64,000 bases of DNA from Chloroflexota bacterium (GCA_018662365.1 JABJGH010000033.1:1-64000); one strand, 5' to 3'. Shown: positions 28,995 to 38,122, numbered from the stretch's first letter. Numbers and translations: made by a program. The notes: generated by a model not told the origin, from the letters alone.

Positions 28995-30786
28995 CTCCGA
29001 GCCTCAAAACGGCTAAGAAAGCCTCTTGTGGGATCTCTACCGAGCCAACCATTTTCATTCGTTTTTTCCCCTTTTTCTGTTTTTCGAGCAATTTTCTTTT
29101 TCGACTGACGTCCCCACCATAGCATTTGGCAGTCACATCTTTACGCAAGGCTTTTACATTGGCGCGGGAGATCACTTTTCCGCTAGACACAGCTTGAATG
29201 GGTACCAAGAATAATTGGCGTGGAATTAATTCTTTTAGTTTTGTGATTAGTTTTTGACCTTTGGCATAGGCATGATCGGCATGAACAATCGTAGAAAAGG
29301 CATCCACCGGATCTTTATTTACCAATATCTCTAATTTGGCGAGATCATCCACGCGATATTCCAAGAATTGATAATCCATGGAAGCATAGCCTTTACTACG
29401 AGATTTGAGGACATCGAAAAAATCGACGATCAACTCTGCCAGGGGAATTTGAAAATTTAATTGAACTCGGCCTTGAGCAGGGTATTCTTCGCTGACATAT
29501 ATACCACGGCGTTTTGTAACAATGTCCATCACCGCCCCATAATAATTGGTAGGGGTGAAGATTTGAAGTTCCATCCAAGGTTCGCGAATTTCGCTGATCA
29601 GGCCATCTTCTGGCAAAAAGGCGGGAGATTCGATGGTGAGTTCTTCCCCACTTTTTAGCAGGACCTCATACTTTACCGAGGGTGCGGTAATGATGATGTC
29701 CATGTCATATTCTCGTTCCAGCCTTTCTTGGATGATCTCCATATGGAACATACCCAGAAAGCCACAACGAAAACCAAAATTCAATGCTTGGGAAGTTTCT
29801 GGTTCATAGATCAAAGAGGCATCATTGAGCTGAAGTTTTTCCAAAGCATCTTTTAGGTCGATATAATCCTCGCCTTCTACTGGATAAATCCCGGCAAAGA
29901 CCATCGGTTTGGGTTCGGCGTATCCGGGTAAAGGTTCAGGGAGGATTCGAGCCGCTTTCGTTACAGTATCTCCCACCCGGCCTTGCGAGATGGTTTTTAA
30001 TCCTGAAGCAATATACCCAACTTCTCCAGCCAATAATTTTTCTGTGGCGACCATTTGTGGGGCAAATACACCGATTTCTACAGGTCTAAATCCGACATCG
30101 GTCGCGATCATATGCAATTGATCAGCTTTGTCTAATTCGCCGTCGACCATGCGGACGTAAGCCACAACACCCTTGAAGGAATCGTAATGGGAATCAAAAA
30201 CAAGTGCGCGCATGGGACCATCGACATCTCCGGTTGGAGGGGGCACCAGTTGGACGACCGTTTCTAAAACCTGCTCTACATTGACACCGTCCTTGGCGGA
30301 GATGCGGATGATATCTTCTGCTGGTGTGCCGATCAAATTGCTGATCTCTTCAGCGACTTCATCGGGGCGGGCAGAATCCAGATCGATCTTGTTGATCACT
30401 GGGATTATTTCCAGGTCTGACTCTAAGGCCAAATATAGATTGGCTAATGTTTGTGCTTCCATGCCTTGACTGGCATCCACGATCAATAGGGCACCTTCAC
30501 AGGCGGCCAGGGCTCGACTGACTTCGTATCCAAAATCCACGTGTCCAGGAGTGTCGATCAGGTTGAGCTGGTATTCTTTTCCATCCGCGGCGGCATAGCT
30601 CATGCGCACAGCTGAGGCTTTGATCGTGACGCCCTTTTCTCTTTCGAGGTCCATGGTATCTAGGACCTGATTGGCCATATCACGATCAGAGATCGTATCG
30701 GTAAGTTGAAGCAGACGGTCTGCCAAAGTAGACTTACCGTGGTCGATATGGGCGATAATGCAAAAGTTTCTAATATGTTCAAACAT
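28987..30786 (-). CDS. lepA: Elongation factor 4
   Basis: Ribosome-associated translational GTPase of 599 aa, the normal LepA length. G1 is AHIDHGKST, G3 DTPGHVD, G4 NKID. The family-specific C-terminal domain runs to KKGKKRMKMVGSVEIPQEAFLAVLRL. The start was set at MFEHIRNFCIIAHIDHG (ATG 30786), which agrees with the family; an in-frame TTG six codons earlier was rejected. There is no strong ribosome site. A -10-like TAAAAT lies 8 bases before the ATG, so a short or absent leader is possible. Confidence 0.97.
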   Translation of the reverse strand: MFEHIRNFCIIAHIDHGKSTLADRLLQLTDTISDRDMANQVLDTMDLEREKGVTIKASAVRMSYAAADGKEYQLNLIDTPGHVDFGYEVSRALAACEGALLIVDASQGMEAQTLANLYLALESDLEIIPVINKIDLDSARPDEVAEEISNLIGTPAEDIIRISAKDGVNVEQVLETVVQLVPPPTGDVDGPMRALVFDSHYDSFKGVVAYVRMVDGELDKADQLHMIATDVGFRPVEIGVFAPQMVATEKLLAGEVGYIASGLKTISQGRVGDTVTKAARILPEPLPGYAEPKPMVFAGIYPVEGEDYIDLKDALEKLQLNDASLIYEPETSQALNFGFRCGFLGMFHMEIIQERLEREYDMDIIITAPSVKYEVLLKSGEELTIESPAFLPEDGLISEIREPWMELQIFTPTNYYGAVMDIVTKRRGIYVSEEYPAQGRVQLNFQIPLAELIVDFFDVLKSRSKGYASMDYQFLEYRVDDLAKLEILVNKDPVDAFSTIVHADHAYAKGQKLITKLKELIPRQLFLVPIQAVSSGKVISRANVKALRKDVTAKCYGGDVSRKRKLLEKQKKGKKRMKMVGSVEIPQEAFLAVLRLGDD

Positions 30787-30868
30787 AGCGAAGTATTTTA
30801 CCAAGATTAAGACTATCGGGGGTCAAATTGATCGAAGCAAGCATCTCTAATGAAAAACGATTATGAAC

Positions 30869-31687
30869 TTAACTGAGAGTTATTTCCCCATCACCCTCTT
30901 CTTCATCTGGGGGGACTAATGAATCAATTGCTGCTTGCATATCAATTCCCTCGGCCGATGGGATGCGCAAATGGGCGAGGAATTCAGTATTACCTTTGGG
31001 GCCGGTAATGGAAGATTGTGCTAGACCATGCACGCTATAATTTTGCTCCACAATAAAGGACAAGACCTCTTTCAAAACTCGTCGATGGACGGCGGGTTTG
31101 CGAATAACACCTTTGCCCTTGGCTACATCTTTACGACCCGCCTCAAACTGGGGCTTGATCAGGGCGACCACTTCTCCCCCGTCCTCCCCCAACCAAGATT
31201 TGACCGCAGGCAAAAGATTTTTCAAGGAGATAAAGGATGCGTCGATGACGACAAATTGAATAAGTTCAGGAATACTTTCTACGTGACGGGCATTGGTGCT
31301 TTCCATGACGATGACGCGGGGGTCTTTCCTCATTTTCCAATGCAAAATACCTTTGCCGACATCAATGGCATAGACCTTTTGAGCACCATTTTGCAACAGG
31401 CAATCAGTAAAACCGCCAGTGGACGAGCCTACATCGACGCAAACAAGCCCATTTACATCAATATCAAATTTTTCTAGGGCACCTGCTAATTTTTCTCCCC
31501 CACGCGAGACAAATTGAGGACCTTTTTCAACTTCGAGAAGGACATCCTTGGCTAATTTATCGGCGGGTTTGTGGACCAATTGGCCATTGGCGCGCACCTG
31601 CCCAGCCATCACCAAACGCTGTGCTTGTGAACGACTTTCGGCCAGTTTTTTCTCGACCAGTAGCAGGTCTACCCGAATTTTTGTCAT
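30869..31687 (-). CDS. tlyA: TlyA-family rRNA 2'-O-methyltransferase
   Basis: Protein of 272 aa: an S4 RNA-binding domain at about residues 1-60 (RVDLLLVEKKLAESRSQAQRL), then an FtsJ-like methyltransferase domain with VDVGSSTGGFTDCLL as the SAM site and ALIKPQFEAGR. In actinobacteria TlyA methylates cytidines in 16S and 23S rRNA; the older name is hemolysin A. ATG 31687 was chosen because the usual family start (MTKIRVDLLL) is there and an extended -10 lies exactly 6 bases upstream. An upstream frame extension would run through that promoter. Divergent from the ubiA-like gene. Confidence 0.92.
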   Translation of the reverse strand: MTKIRVDLLLVEKKLAESRSQAQRLVMAGQVRANGQLVHKPADKLAKDVLLEVEKGPQFVSRGGEKLAGALEKFDIDVNGLVCVDVGSSTGGFTDCLLQNGAQKVYAIDVGKGILHWKMRKDPRVIVMESTNARHVESIPELIQFVVIDASFISLKNLLPAVKSWLGEDGGEVVALIKPQFEAGRKDVAKGKGVIRKPAVHRRVLKEVLSFIVEQNYSVHGLAQSSITGPKGNTEFLAHLRIPSAEGIDMQAAIDSLVPPDEEEGDGEITLS

Positions 31688-31693
31688 AGATTT

Positions 31694-31702
31694 AGTATAA
31701 CA
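31694..31702 (-). promoter_or_regulatory. Extended -10 promoter of tlyA (leaderless)
   Basis: TGTTATACT on the minus strand, with only 6 bases (AAATCT) to the ATG at 31687. Transcription would start at or next to the A of the start codon. No Shine-Dalgarno sequence is present. Confidence 0.65.
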
Positions 31703-31809
31703 TCCCATCTTTTTCTTTCCCGATTTGGCTGGTAGGTTGAAAGGGTTTAGATAAGCGGGTTAGCCTCATTTGGTCAGCCAATAAAATTGCAGTCTGTGAT
31801 TGACTTTTA

Positions 31810-31818
31810 TGCTATGAT
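31810..31818 (+). promoter_or_regulatory. Extended -10 promoter of the ubiA-like operon (leaderless)
   Basis: TGCTATGAT followed by 6 bases and the ATG at 31825. The arrangement mirrors that of divergent tlyA, 110 bases away. An alternative reading is TTGCAG-N16-TATGCT just upstream. No ribosome site precedes the ATG. Confidence 0.65.
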
Positions 31819-31824
31819 TGCCAC

Positions 31825-32694
31825 ATGATACGCGCATTAATCAAAGCCATGCGGCCCAAACAATGGGTCAAAAATGTATTTATTTTTGCTGGGCTGGTTT
31901 TTGACCATCAATTAAGCAATCTCCCAGCAATTTTGAACACAGTTTCCGCATTTATCCTCTTCAGCTTATTGGCAAGCAGTGTCTATTTGATCAATGATCT
32001 GAGTGATGTGGAAGCAGACCGGGCTCATCCGAAGAAGAAAGACCGCCCGATCGCTTCTGGGGCACTTTCAGTTTCTGCCGCATGGGTGGCATCGATCGTT
32101 ATCATACTCCTTGTATTTCCCTTGGCCTATTTGCTTTCCCCCTCTTTTGCATTGGTCTGCGTGCTCTATTTCTTGCTCAATTTGGGTTATTCAAATTGGC
32201 TAAAACATATCGTCTTGTTGGATGTTTTAATTCTGGCAAGTTTTTATGTCATCCGAGTAGTGGCAGGTGTAACAGTGATAGAAGTGGAGCGTTTTTCCCC
32301 CTGGCTCTATCAATCGACGATCTTTTTAGCCCTCTTTTTAGGTATCGGTAAACGCCGGGCTGAGTTGGTGCTTGCAGAAAATACGGGCAATAATCACCGT
32401 AAGGTCTTGGATGGCTACACCCTACCATTTCTTGATCAGTTGATCACGATCGTGCTTACTATTACGATCATCAGCTATAGCTTATACACCTTTTCAGCCC
32501 CTAATTTGCCGGATAATTTTGTGATGATGCTCACGATCCCCTTTGTGATCTATGGCATCTTTCGATATTTGTATCTCGTGCAAGTCAAAGGGCATGGGGA
32601 AGCCCCTGATGAAATCGTCCTTTCTGATAAACCATTCATCCTGAATTTTCTGATCTGGGGAGTGGTTTTATTAGTAATTATTTATAGTTTTTAG
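31825..32694 (+). CDS. UbiA-family prenyltransferase, decaprenyl-phosphate phosphoribosyltransferase-like
   Basis: Membrane prenyltransferase of 289 aa with eight or nine helices. The N-terminus RPKQWVKNVFIFAGLVFDHQL and the first aspartate motif N57-D58-x2-D61-x3-D65 followed by HPKKKDRPIASG are typical of the branch that joins PRPP to polyprenyl phosphate (DPPR synthase, UbiA/Rv3806c of mycobacteria) rather than of quinone enzymes. That product is the first step to polyprenyl-phosphate pentose donors. First gene of an operon with mevalonate kinase and isopentenyl phosphate kinase, which would supply its prenyl chain. Specificity is inferred; a quinone or heme-type substrate cannot be excluded. 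Confidence 0.8.
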   Translation: MIRALIKAMRPKQWVKNVFIFAGLVFDHQLSNLPAILNTVSAFILFSLLASSVYLINDLSDVEADRAHPKKKDRPIASGALSVSAAWVASIVIILLVFPLAYLLSPSFALVCVLYFLLNLGYSNWLKHIVLLDVLILASFYVIRVVAGVTVIEVERFSPWLYQSTIFLALFLGIGKRRAELVLAENTGNNHRKVLDGYTLPFLDQLITIVLTITIISYSLYTFSAPNLPDNFVMMLTIPFVIYGIFRYLYLVQVKGHGEAPDEIVLSDKPFILNFLIWGVVLLVIIYSF

Positions 32695-32704
32695 GTTTCA
32701 TATC

Positions 32705-33649
32705 ATGCCAGCCCTCTCTGCTTCTGCCCCAGGAAAAATAATCTTATTTGGTGAACATTCGGTTGTTTATCAACAACCTGCCATCGCGGTGCCGGTTATG
32801 GAGGTAAAAGCAATCGCAATCGCTTCCCCGGCAATTGGAAAACCCAGTAATACCGTTCAAGTGATTGCACCCGATATTGAGATTAATAGCACGCTAAAAA
32901 CATTGCCACTGGATCATGCGATTAGCATGGCGATCGACCTCACCCTGAAAGAGTTGGGCATCAGTGATTACCCGGCCTTTAATTTACGGATCAGTTCAAC
33001 CATTCCCCTTGCGGCGGGATTGGGATCTGGAGCGTCCGTCAGTGTGGCGATCATTCGAGTGGTATCCAACTTTTTGGGTCAAACACTTTCGGACGAGGTT
33101 GTCAGCCAATTGGCCTATGAGGTGGAAAAGATCCATCATGGGACACCCTCTGGAATTGATAATTCGGTGGTGACTTTTGCCCAACCAGTGTATTTCATCA
33201 AAGACAGGCTACTGGAAACTTTTCCGATTGGAAAACCCTTTACGATCGTGATTGGGGATACAGGAATAAAAAGCTCTACAGCAGTTTCGGTTGGGGATGT
33301 ACGCAAAGCTTGGCAAGCAGATCAAAAAGTCTATGAAGACTTTTTCGAATCCTGCGGGACAATCGCAAAAAAAGCCCGGGAACATATTGAAAATGGTGAA
33401 ATTAAAAAGCTGGGTCCCTTAATGGATGAAAACCATGCTTTGTTACAAAAAATGAATGTTTCCTCCAAAGAGTTAGATACGCTCGTCCTTGCATCACGCG
33501 ATGCTGGCGCCTGGGGAGCAAAGCTCTCTGGCGGAGGCCGGGGGGGCAATATGATTGCTCTGGTTGACGAAGACTCATCTGAAAATGTGGCTGATGCGTT
33601 GATGAATACGGGTGCAGTCCAAACCATCATTACAAAGGTAGGCAATTAA
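32705..33649 (+). CDS. mvk: Mevalonate kinase
   Basis: Cytosolic GHMP kinase of 314 aa that phosphorylates mevalonate in isoprenoid synthesis. The start SASAPGKIILFGEHSVVYQQPAIA is the mevalonate kinase signature. The ATP loop PLAAGLGSGASVSVA is near residue 100, and GTPSGIDNSVV and AKLSGGGRGGNMIAL are the conserved later motifs. It lies 10 bases after the ubiA-like gene and one base before the isopentenyl phosphate kinase ATG. In bacteria this pathway is uncommon outside Gram-positive cocci and some Chloroflexi. Confidence 0.95.
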   Translation: MPALSASAPGKIILFGEHSVVYQQPAIAVPVMEVKAIAIASPAIGKPSNTVQVIAPDIEINSTLKTLPLDHAISMAIDLTLKELGISDYPAFNLRISSTIPLAAGLGSGASVSVAIIRVVSNFLGQTLSDEVVSQLAYEVEKIHHGTPSGIDNSVVTFAQPVYFIKDRLLETFPIGKPFTIVIGDTGIKSSTAVSVGDVRKAWQADQKVYEDFFESCGTIAKKAREHIENGEIKKLGPLMDENHALLQKMNVSSKELDTLVLASRDAGAWGAKLSGGGRGGNMIALVDEDSSENVADALMNTGAVQTIITKVGN

Positions 33650-33650
33650 T

Positions 33651-34466
33651 ATGTCTTTACAAAAAAACCTTGTCTTCCTAAAACTGGGTGGGTCCTTGAT
33701 CACCAATAAAATGATAATTTCGACAGCACTCCCTGAGGTTATCTCGCGCATTGCTAAGGAAATCAAGTCCGCACAGGAAAAAAATCCTGACTTGCAAATA
33801 TTGCTCGGGCATGGTTCTGGCTCTTTTGGGCATACGGCTGCAAAGGCCCATGGCACTAAGGAAGGGGTGAGTTCCAAAGAAGAATGGCGAGGTTTTAATG
33901 AGGTATGGCATCAAGCCTCCGCATTGAACAGGATCGTGATCGATAGTTTTCACGATAAGGGAATTCCAGCAATTTCATTTCCGGCATCCAGCTCTACAAT
34001 CACGGAAAATGGGAAAATTAGGGATTGGAATATTCCACCAATTAAAAAAGCGTTAGACGAGGATATTTTTCCCATTGTATTTGGCGATGTCGTCTTTGAC
34101 AAGGAGATCAGAGGAACGATCGTTTCTACGGAAGATATCTTTAGCTATTTCGCAGAAAAATTAAGACCGCAACGCATATTATTAGCCGGTTTGGATGAAG
34201 GCGTTTTTTGGGATTACCCGATATGTGAGAAATTAATTAAAGAGATAAATCCGAAGAATATCAAGGAGATTCGCCCTTCCCTTGGTGGATCAGCGGCAAC
34301 GGATGTGACTGGCGGAATGACCAGCAAAGTTGAGGAAATGCTCTCTTTGGTGGGTAAGGTTGAGGGACTTGAGGTACAAATCTTTTCGGGGAAAGAGAAT
34401 AATTCCGTCAAGGATGCCTTACTGGGGAAAGACCTGGGCACAAAAATTACTTCTGGAACAAAATGA
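33651..34466 (+). CDS. ipk: Isopentenyl phosphate kinase
   Basis: Amino-acid-kinase-fold enzyme of 271 aa that converts isopentenyl phosphate to isopentenyl diphosphate, the last step of the archaeal-type mevalonate route. Visible motifs: VFLKLGGSLITNK at the N-terminus, LLGHGSGSFGHTAAKAHG with the catalytic His of the family, FGDVVFD, and DVTGGMTSKVEEML, which is highly typical of IPK. It overlaps the next gene by 4 bases (ATGA) and follows mevalonate kinase directly. A phosphomevalonate decarboxylase would be needed to join the two steps; it is not in this window. Confidence 0.93.
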   Translation: MSLQKNLVFLKLGGSLITNKMIISTALPEVISRIAKEIKSAQEKNPDLQILLGHGSGSFGHTAAKAHGTKEGVSSKEEWRGFNEVWHQASALNRIVIDSFHDKGIPAISFPASSSTITENGKIRDWNIPPIKKALDEDIFPIVFGDVVFDKEIRGTIVSTEDIFSYFAEKLRPQRILLAGLDEGVFWDYPICEKLIKEINPKNIKEIRPSLGGSAATDVTGGMTSKVEEMLSLVGKVEGLEVQIFSGKENNSVKDALLGKDLGTKITSGTK

Positions 34467-35080
34467 CCGAATCTTGGAAAGAACAAAACTGGTCCGAATA
34501 CTATCAGCTGATGTGTGGTCAACCCCCGCATAGCACATTATTAAAAGCATTGGCCTTATTTGAAGCAGATGGCATTCAAAAAACTAAATATCGTGCGGTA
34601 GATCTAGGTTGCGGAAGCGGCAATGACAGTTTGGAATTACTGCGATTAGGTTGGGAAGTAGTCGCTATGGATCGGGAGGCTGAGGCTTTGGGATGGCTAA
34701 AAGCAGGCATCGCCCCTGAGCAAAATAAGCGTTTGGAAACCATCCAGGTAGATTTTGAAGATATTCAGATCCCCAAAGTTGACCTAGTCAACGCCGGTTA
34801 CTCGCTGCCTTTTTGTCCTCCAAAGATATTCTCAGACTTGTGGAATAAAATCTGTAACTCGCTTGAACAAGGCGGGCGCTTCTCAGGACATTTCTTTGGC
34901 ATCCATGATGGCTATGCGGAGATCCCTGAAATTAGCATACAAACACAAGATGCAATTGCCGATCTATTTAAGAATTATGATGTGGAATATCTAGATGAAA
35001 GAGATCAATTGGGGGCAACGATCGGGGGGATTCAAAAGCATTGGCATATTTTTTCTCTGGTTGCAAAGAAAAATAGATAA
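34463..35080 (+). CDS. Class I SAM-dependent methyltransferase
   Basis: Cytosolic protein of 205 aa. Motif I is AVDLGCGSGNDSLELLRLGW, then AMDREAEALGWL, VDFEDIQIP and LVNAGYSLPFCPP. It resembles the TehB/thiopurine-type small-molecule methyltransferases. The ATG overlaps the IPK stop as ATGA, so it is part of the isoprenoid operon. A prenyl-related or other small substrate is possible but unproven. The operon ends here without an obvious terminator. Confidence 0.82.
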   Translation: MTESWKEQNWSEYYQLMCGQPPHSTLLKALALFEADGIQKTKYRAVDLGCGSGNDSLELLRLGWEVVAMDREAEALGWLKAGIAPEQNKRLETIQVDFEDIQIPKVDLVNAGYSLPFCPPKIFSDLWNKICNSLEQGGRFSGHFFGIHDGYAEIPEISIQTQDAIADLFKNYDVEYLDERDQLGATIGGIQKHWHIFSLVAKKNR

Positions 35081-35156
35081 AGACGAAGGATTTTATAATA
35101 TACAAATAGGCGTAATTTCGGCGCATTTAAAGGCCAACTGGGAAAAATGGCGAATA

Positions 35157-35185
35157 TTGACAGCCAAATTATCTTGAATTAGACT
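35157..35185 (+). promoter_or_regulatory. Probable promoter of dgt-greA
   Basis: TTGACA (35157-35162), 17-nt spacer, TAGACT (35180-35185). The -35 is perfect and the -10 matches 4 of 6. The predicted start lies about 35 nt before the dgt ATG. Confidence 0.55.
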
Positions 35186-35225
35186 AAAATCACATTAACC
35201 CCTTTATTTAAGAAGTGAAAAGCAT

Positions 35226-36377
35226 ATGATATTTACTCGTGAACAATTAGAAGAAATTGAAAAAAAATCTTTGGCACCTTATGGGGCTCGCAGTCAAGAC
35301 AGCCTCGGACGTGAGTACCCCAGCAATGAACCCAATTACCGCACGATTTTCCAACGTGACCGGGATCGGATTCTGCATACCACTGCCTTCAGACGCCTAG
35401 AGTATAAAACTCAAGTCTTTATCAATTATGCGGGAGACTATTTCCGAACCCGACTCACGCATACCCTAGAGGTTGCCCAAATTGGGCGAACCCTGGCAAA
35501 GGCGCTGGGTGCCAATCAGGATCTAATCGAAACGATCTGTTTAGCCCATGACCTGGGTCACTCCCCTTTTGGTCATTCTGGTGAGGTTGCCTTAAATCGA
35601 TTGATGAAGGACCACAACGGTTTTGAGCATAATAAGCAGTCCCACCGAATTGTGACAAAACTTGAAAAACGATATCCTGATTTTCCTGGGTTAAATCTTT
35701 CTTGGGAAGTCCGCGAGGGTATTGTGAAACATGAAACTGAGTATGACAGCACGGATGCCAGTAAATACAACCCAGAACTACGTGGGCAACTTGAAGCACA
35801 GTTAGCGAATGTCGCTGACGAACTGGCTTATACCACTTCAGACCTCGATGATGGTTTGCGATCTGGCATGATCAACACCGGTATGCTGAAAGGATTTGAG
35901 CTTTGGGAAGAAATCAAAGAAAAGGTAGGATGGAAAGACCAGACCCTCACTGATCTAGATCGACATCAATTGATCCGTAAGCTGGTGGGGATGATGGTCA
36001 GTGATTCTGTACAGTCGATCTCTAAAAGATTAGAAGATGCGAAGGTACAATCCTCCTTAGATATTCAAAAATTAGACCATAATGTATTTGGGTTTTCGGA
36101 GTCGATGAAAAAGAGTCATCGAGAACTCAAGGATTTCTTGTATAATAATCTATATCGACATCATCGCGTGATCCGAATGCAGACCAAAGCAGAAAACATT
36201 TTAGAAGATATGTTTAATGCTTACATAAAAGAACCCCGTATGCTCCCAGGTCATTATAAAAACTTAATTGATGATCGAGGCCTTGAAAGGACGATCTGTG
36301 ATTATTTGGCAGGTATGACAGACCGCTATGCGATCGAGGAACATAAAAAATTGTTTAACCCAGAAACATTACCATAA
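35226..36377 (+). CDS. dgt: dGTP triphosphohydrolase-like HD enzyme
   Basis: HD-superfamily enzyme of 383 aa that removes triphosphate from dNTPs and so controls dNTP pools. The metal ligands His79 (RLTHTLEV) and His108-Asp109 (AHDLGHSPFGHSGE) are present. The N-terminal SLGREYPSNEPNYRTIFQRDRDRILHTTAFRRLEYKTQVF is the classic dGTPase opening. At this length it belongs to the shorter type 2 group, whose preferred nucleotide varies. It is followed 11 bases later by greA. Confidence 0.93.
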   Translation: MIFTREQLEEIEKKSLAPYGARSQDSLGREYPSNEPNYRTIFQRDRDRILHTTAFRRLEYKTQVFINYAGDYFRTRLTHTLEVAQIGRTLAKALGANQDLIETICLAHDLGHSPFGHSGEVALNRLMKDHNGFEHNKQSHRIVTKLEKRYPDFPGLNLSWEVREGIVKHETEYDSTDASKYNPELRGQLEAQLANVADELAYTTSDLDDGLRSGMINTGMLKGFELWEEIKEKVGWKDQTLTDLDRHQLIRKLVGMMVSDSVQSISKRLEDAKVQSSLDIQKLDHNVFGFSESMKKSHRELKDFLYNNLYRHHRVIRMQTKAENILEDMFNAYIKEPRMLPGHYKNLIDDRGLERTICDYLAGMTDRYAIEEHKKLFNPETLP

Positions 36378-36388
36378 GAGAAAAAAAC

Positions 36389-36850
36389 ATGAGTGAAGAA
36401 TATTACCTAACCAAGGAAGGCGCAGAAAAAATTCGTATCGAACTAGAGGATATGAAAACACGGCAACGCGAAGAGCTTGCCATTCGTTTGCGCACCGCAA
36501 TTCAACAAGGGGACCTCTCTGAGAATGCGGATTACCATAAAGCAAAAGAAGACCAGGCTTTCTTGGAAGGCAAGATCCAGGAATATGAAGAAATCACCGC
36601 AGGCCTGGTGATCATCGAAGATACAAATACTGGTTTGGTGAATATTGGTTCAACAGTGACGATAAAAGAAGCGGACTTTCCCAAAGAGACTTACCATATT
36701 GTGGGCGCCCAGGAAGCAAATCCAAGAGAAGGACGTATATCAAATGAGTCCCCCATTGGGAGTGCATTAATTGACCATAAGGTTGGAGAATCGGTTGTGG
36801 TTAAAACCCCAGGCGGAGAAATGAAACTGAAAATTTTGACAATCGAATAA
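36389..36850 (+). CDS. greA: Transcription elongation factor GreA
   Basis: Cytosolic factor of 153 aa that rescues stalled RNA polymerase by stimulating RNA cleavage. It has an N-terminal coiled coil (about residues 1-75) with YYLTKEGAEKIRIELE and GDLSENADYHKAKEDQAFLEGKI, the tip holding the acidic residues. The C-terminal FKBP-like domain has GSTVTIKEADFP and ISNESPIGSALIDHKVGESV. It sits right behind dgt and is closed by a strong terminator. Confidence 0.97.
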   Translation: MSEEYYLTKEGAEKIRIELEDMKTRQREELAIRLRTAIQQGDLSENADYHKAKEDQAFLEGKIQEYEEITAGLVIIEDTNTGLVNIGSTVTIKEADFPKETYHIVGAQEANPREGRISNESPIGSALIDHKVGESVVVKTPGGEMKLKILTIE

Positions 36851-36870
36851 GATAAATCCAAATTAAAATC

Positions 36871-36902
36871 AAAAGCCCTCAAAATCTTGAGGGCTTTTTT
36901 TA
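36871..36902. terminator. Bidirectional terminator of greA and the flavin oxidoreductase gene
   Basis: AAGCCCTCAA / TTGAGGGCTT stem (36873-36882 with 36887-36896), loop AATC, T-run after and A-run before. It sits between two converging genes. Confidence 0.92.
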
Positions 36903-36915
36903 TTTAACCAACATC

Positions 36916-38013
36916 TTATTTAACTTTCTCAATTGGACATTTACAGGCAATTCCATCTCCGGGTTCTTCTGCCCAACAATTATTGGCTGAAAGACATTCG
37001 GAGCGAGAGAGTTCTCCCGAACGAAGCTTATTGGGAAAATCTGGGTCATTGATCAATGGTCGGCAAAGGGAAATAAAATCCGCTTCTCCATTGGCGAGGA
37101 CAGATTCCATTACCGATCGGGAACGAAATCCCCCCACCAATAGTATAGGCAAATTGGTAACTTGTTTTGCTTTTTTAGCAAATTCTAAGAAATATGCTTC
37201 CTCAGATTCTTTGCGGACACCTTTGCGTACATTGGAGAGTTTCTTTCCACCAAATCCCCCGCTAAGCTCAATGCCGTCGTATCCCATTTCTTCTAAGACT
37301 GCAACAACTCTTAAACCTTCGTCCAGCGTAAGCCCATCTTCTCTACCGTCCATCATCCCCAATTTAATTAATAATGGATAATCCGGTCCGACTTGCTCTC
37401 GCACAGCAGCGCTTACTTCTCTCAAAAACCGCATACGATTATTGAGGTCTCCCCCCCATATATCCTCACGTTTATTTGATAGTGGAGAAAGAAATTGACC
37501 GACCAAATAGCTGTGGGCCGCATGTACTTGCACCGCATCAAAGCCGCTTTCCTTGGCGCGTTGAGCTGCCTGAGCAAAAGAATCAATGATCAAATCAATT
37601 TCTTCGATCGTCATTTCTCTAGGAGTGTTTTTTACAAAATCACCTAGAACTTTAGATGGGGCAATTGTTTCGTCTATCCCCTCTCCCCGGGCATGCATAC
37701 CGGCATGGTTGATCTGCACCGCGACCTTCCCCCCTGATCGATGGACTGCATCTACTAATTTACTTAAACCAGGAATATGATCGTCGTGATAAATGCCCGT
37801 CATATTTGGATGCGCCCGCCCAGATGGATGTACATTCATGTGACCGGTAATGATCAGACCGACGCCCCCTCTGGTCAATTGTTGATACAGTGCGGTCAGT
37901 TTTTCAGTAGGATGTCCGTTTACATCGGCCATGCTTTCCGCTGTTGCCGATCGAATTAATCGATTGGGAAGTTCTAAAGTACCTATTTTTGAGGATGTGA
38001 ATAGTTTTTCCAA
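36916..38013 (-). CDS. NADH:flavin oxidoreductase (Old Yellow Enzyme family)
   Basis: FMN-dependent TIM-barrel oxidoreductase of 365 aa that would reduce activated C=C bonds with NAD(P)H. Motifs: LFTSSKIGTLELPNRLIRSATAE at the N-terminus, QINHAGMHARG, VHAAHSYLVGQFLSPLSNKR, and the FMN-phosphate region PILLVGGFRSRS and DFISLCRPLINDP. Near the C-terminus four cysteines occur (CLSANNCWAEEPGDGIACKC). They resemble the cluster segment of enoate reductases, but the second flavin domain is absent. The substrate cannot be told. Confidence 0.9.
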   Translation of the reverse strand: MEKLFTSSKIGTLELPNRLIRSATAESMADVNGHPTEKLTALYQQLTRGGVGLIITGHMNVHPSGRAHPNMTGIYHDDHIPGLSKLVDAVHRSGGKVAVQINHAGMHARGEGIDETIAPSKVLGDFVKNTPREMTIEEIDLIIDSFAQAAQRAKESGFDAVQVHAAHSYLVGQFLSPLSNKREDIWGGDLNNRMRFLREVSAAVREQVGPDYPLLIKLGMMDGREDGLTLDEGLRVVAVLEEMGYDGIELSGGFGGKKLSNVRKGVRKESEEAYFLEFAKKAKQVTNLPILLVGGFRSRSVMESVLANGEADFISLCRPLINDPDFPNKLRSGELSRSECLSANNCWAEEPGDGIACKCPIEKVK

Positions 38014-38070
38014 GAATATTTTCCTTTCTGCCTTTTGACGCCAATTGTAATTCTTTTTAGATGAACTGTA

Positions 38071-38105
38071 AAAAAAAAAGCGCCTCTTATAAGAGGCGCT
38101 TTTTG
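38071..38105 (-). terminator. Terminator of the 38123-39241 gene
   Basis: A 22-base perfect palindrome (38079-38100; arm AGCGCCTCTTA) flanked by A-run and T-run. On the minus strand it follows the stop at 38123 directly. Confidence 0.9.
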
Positions 38106-38122
38106 AATTTTATTGAAAAATC

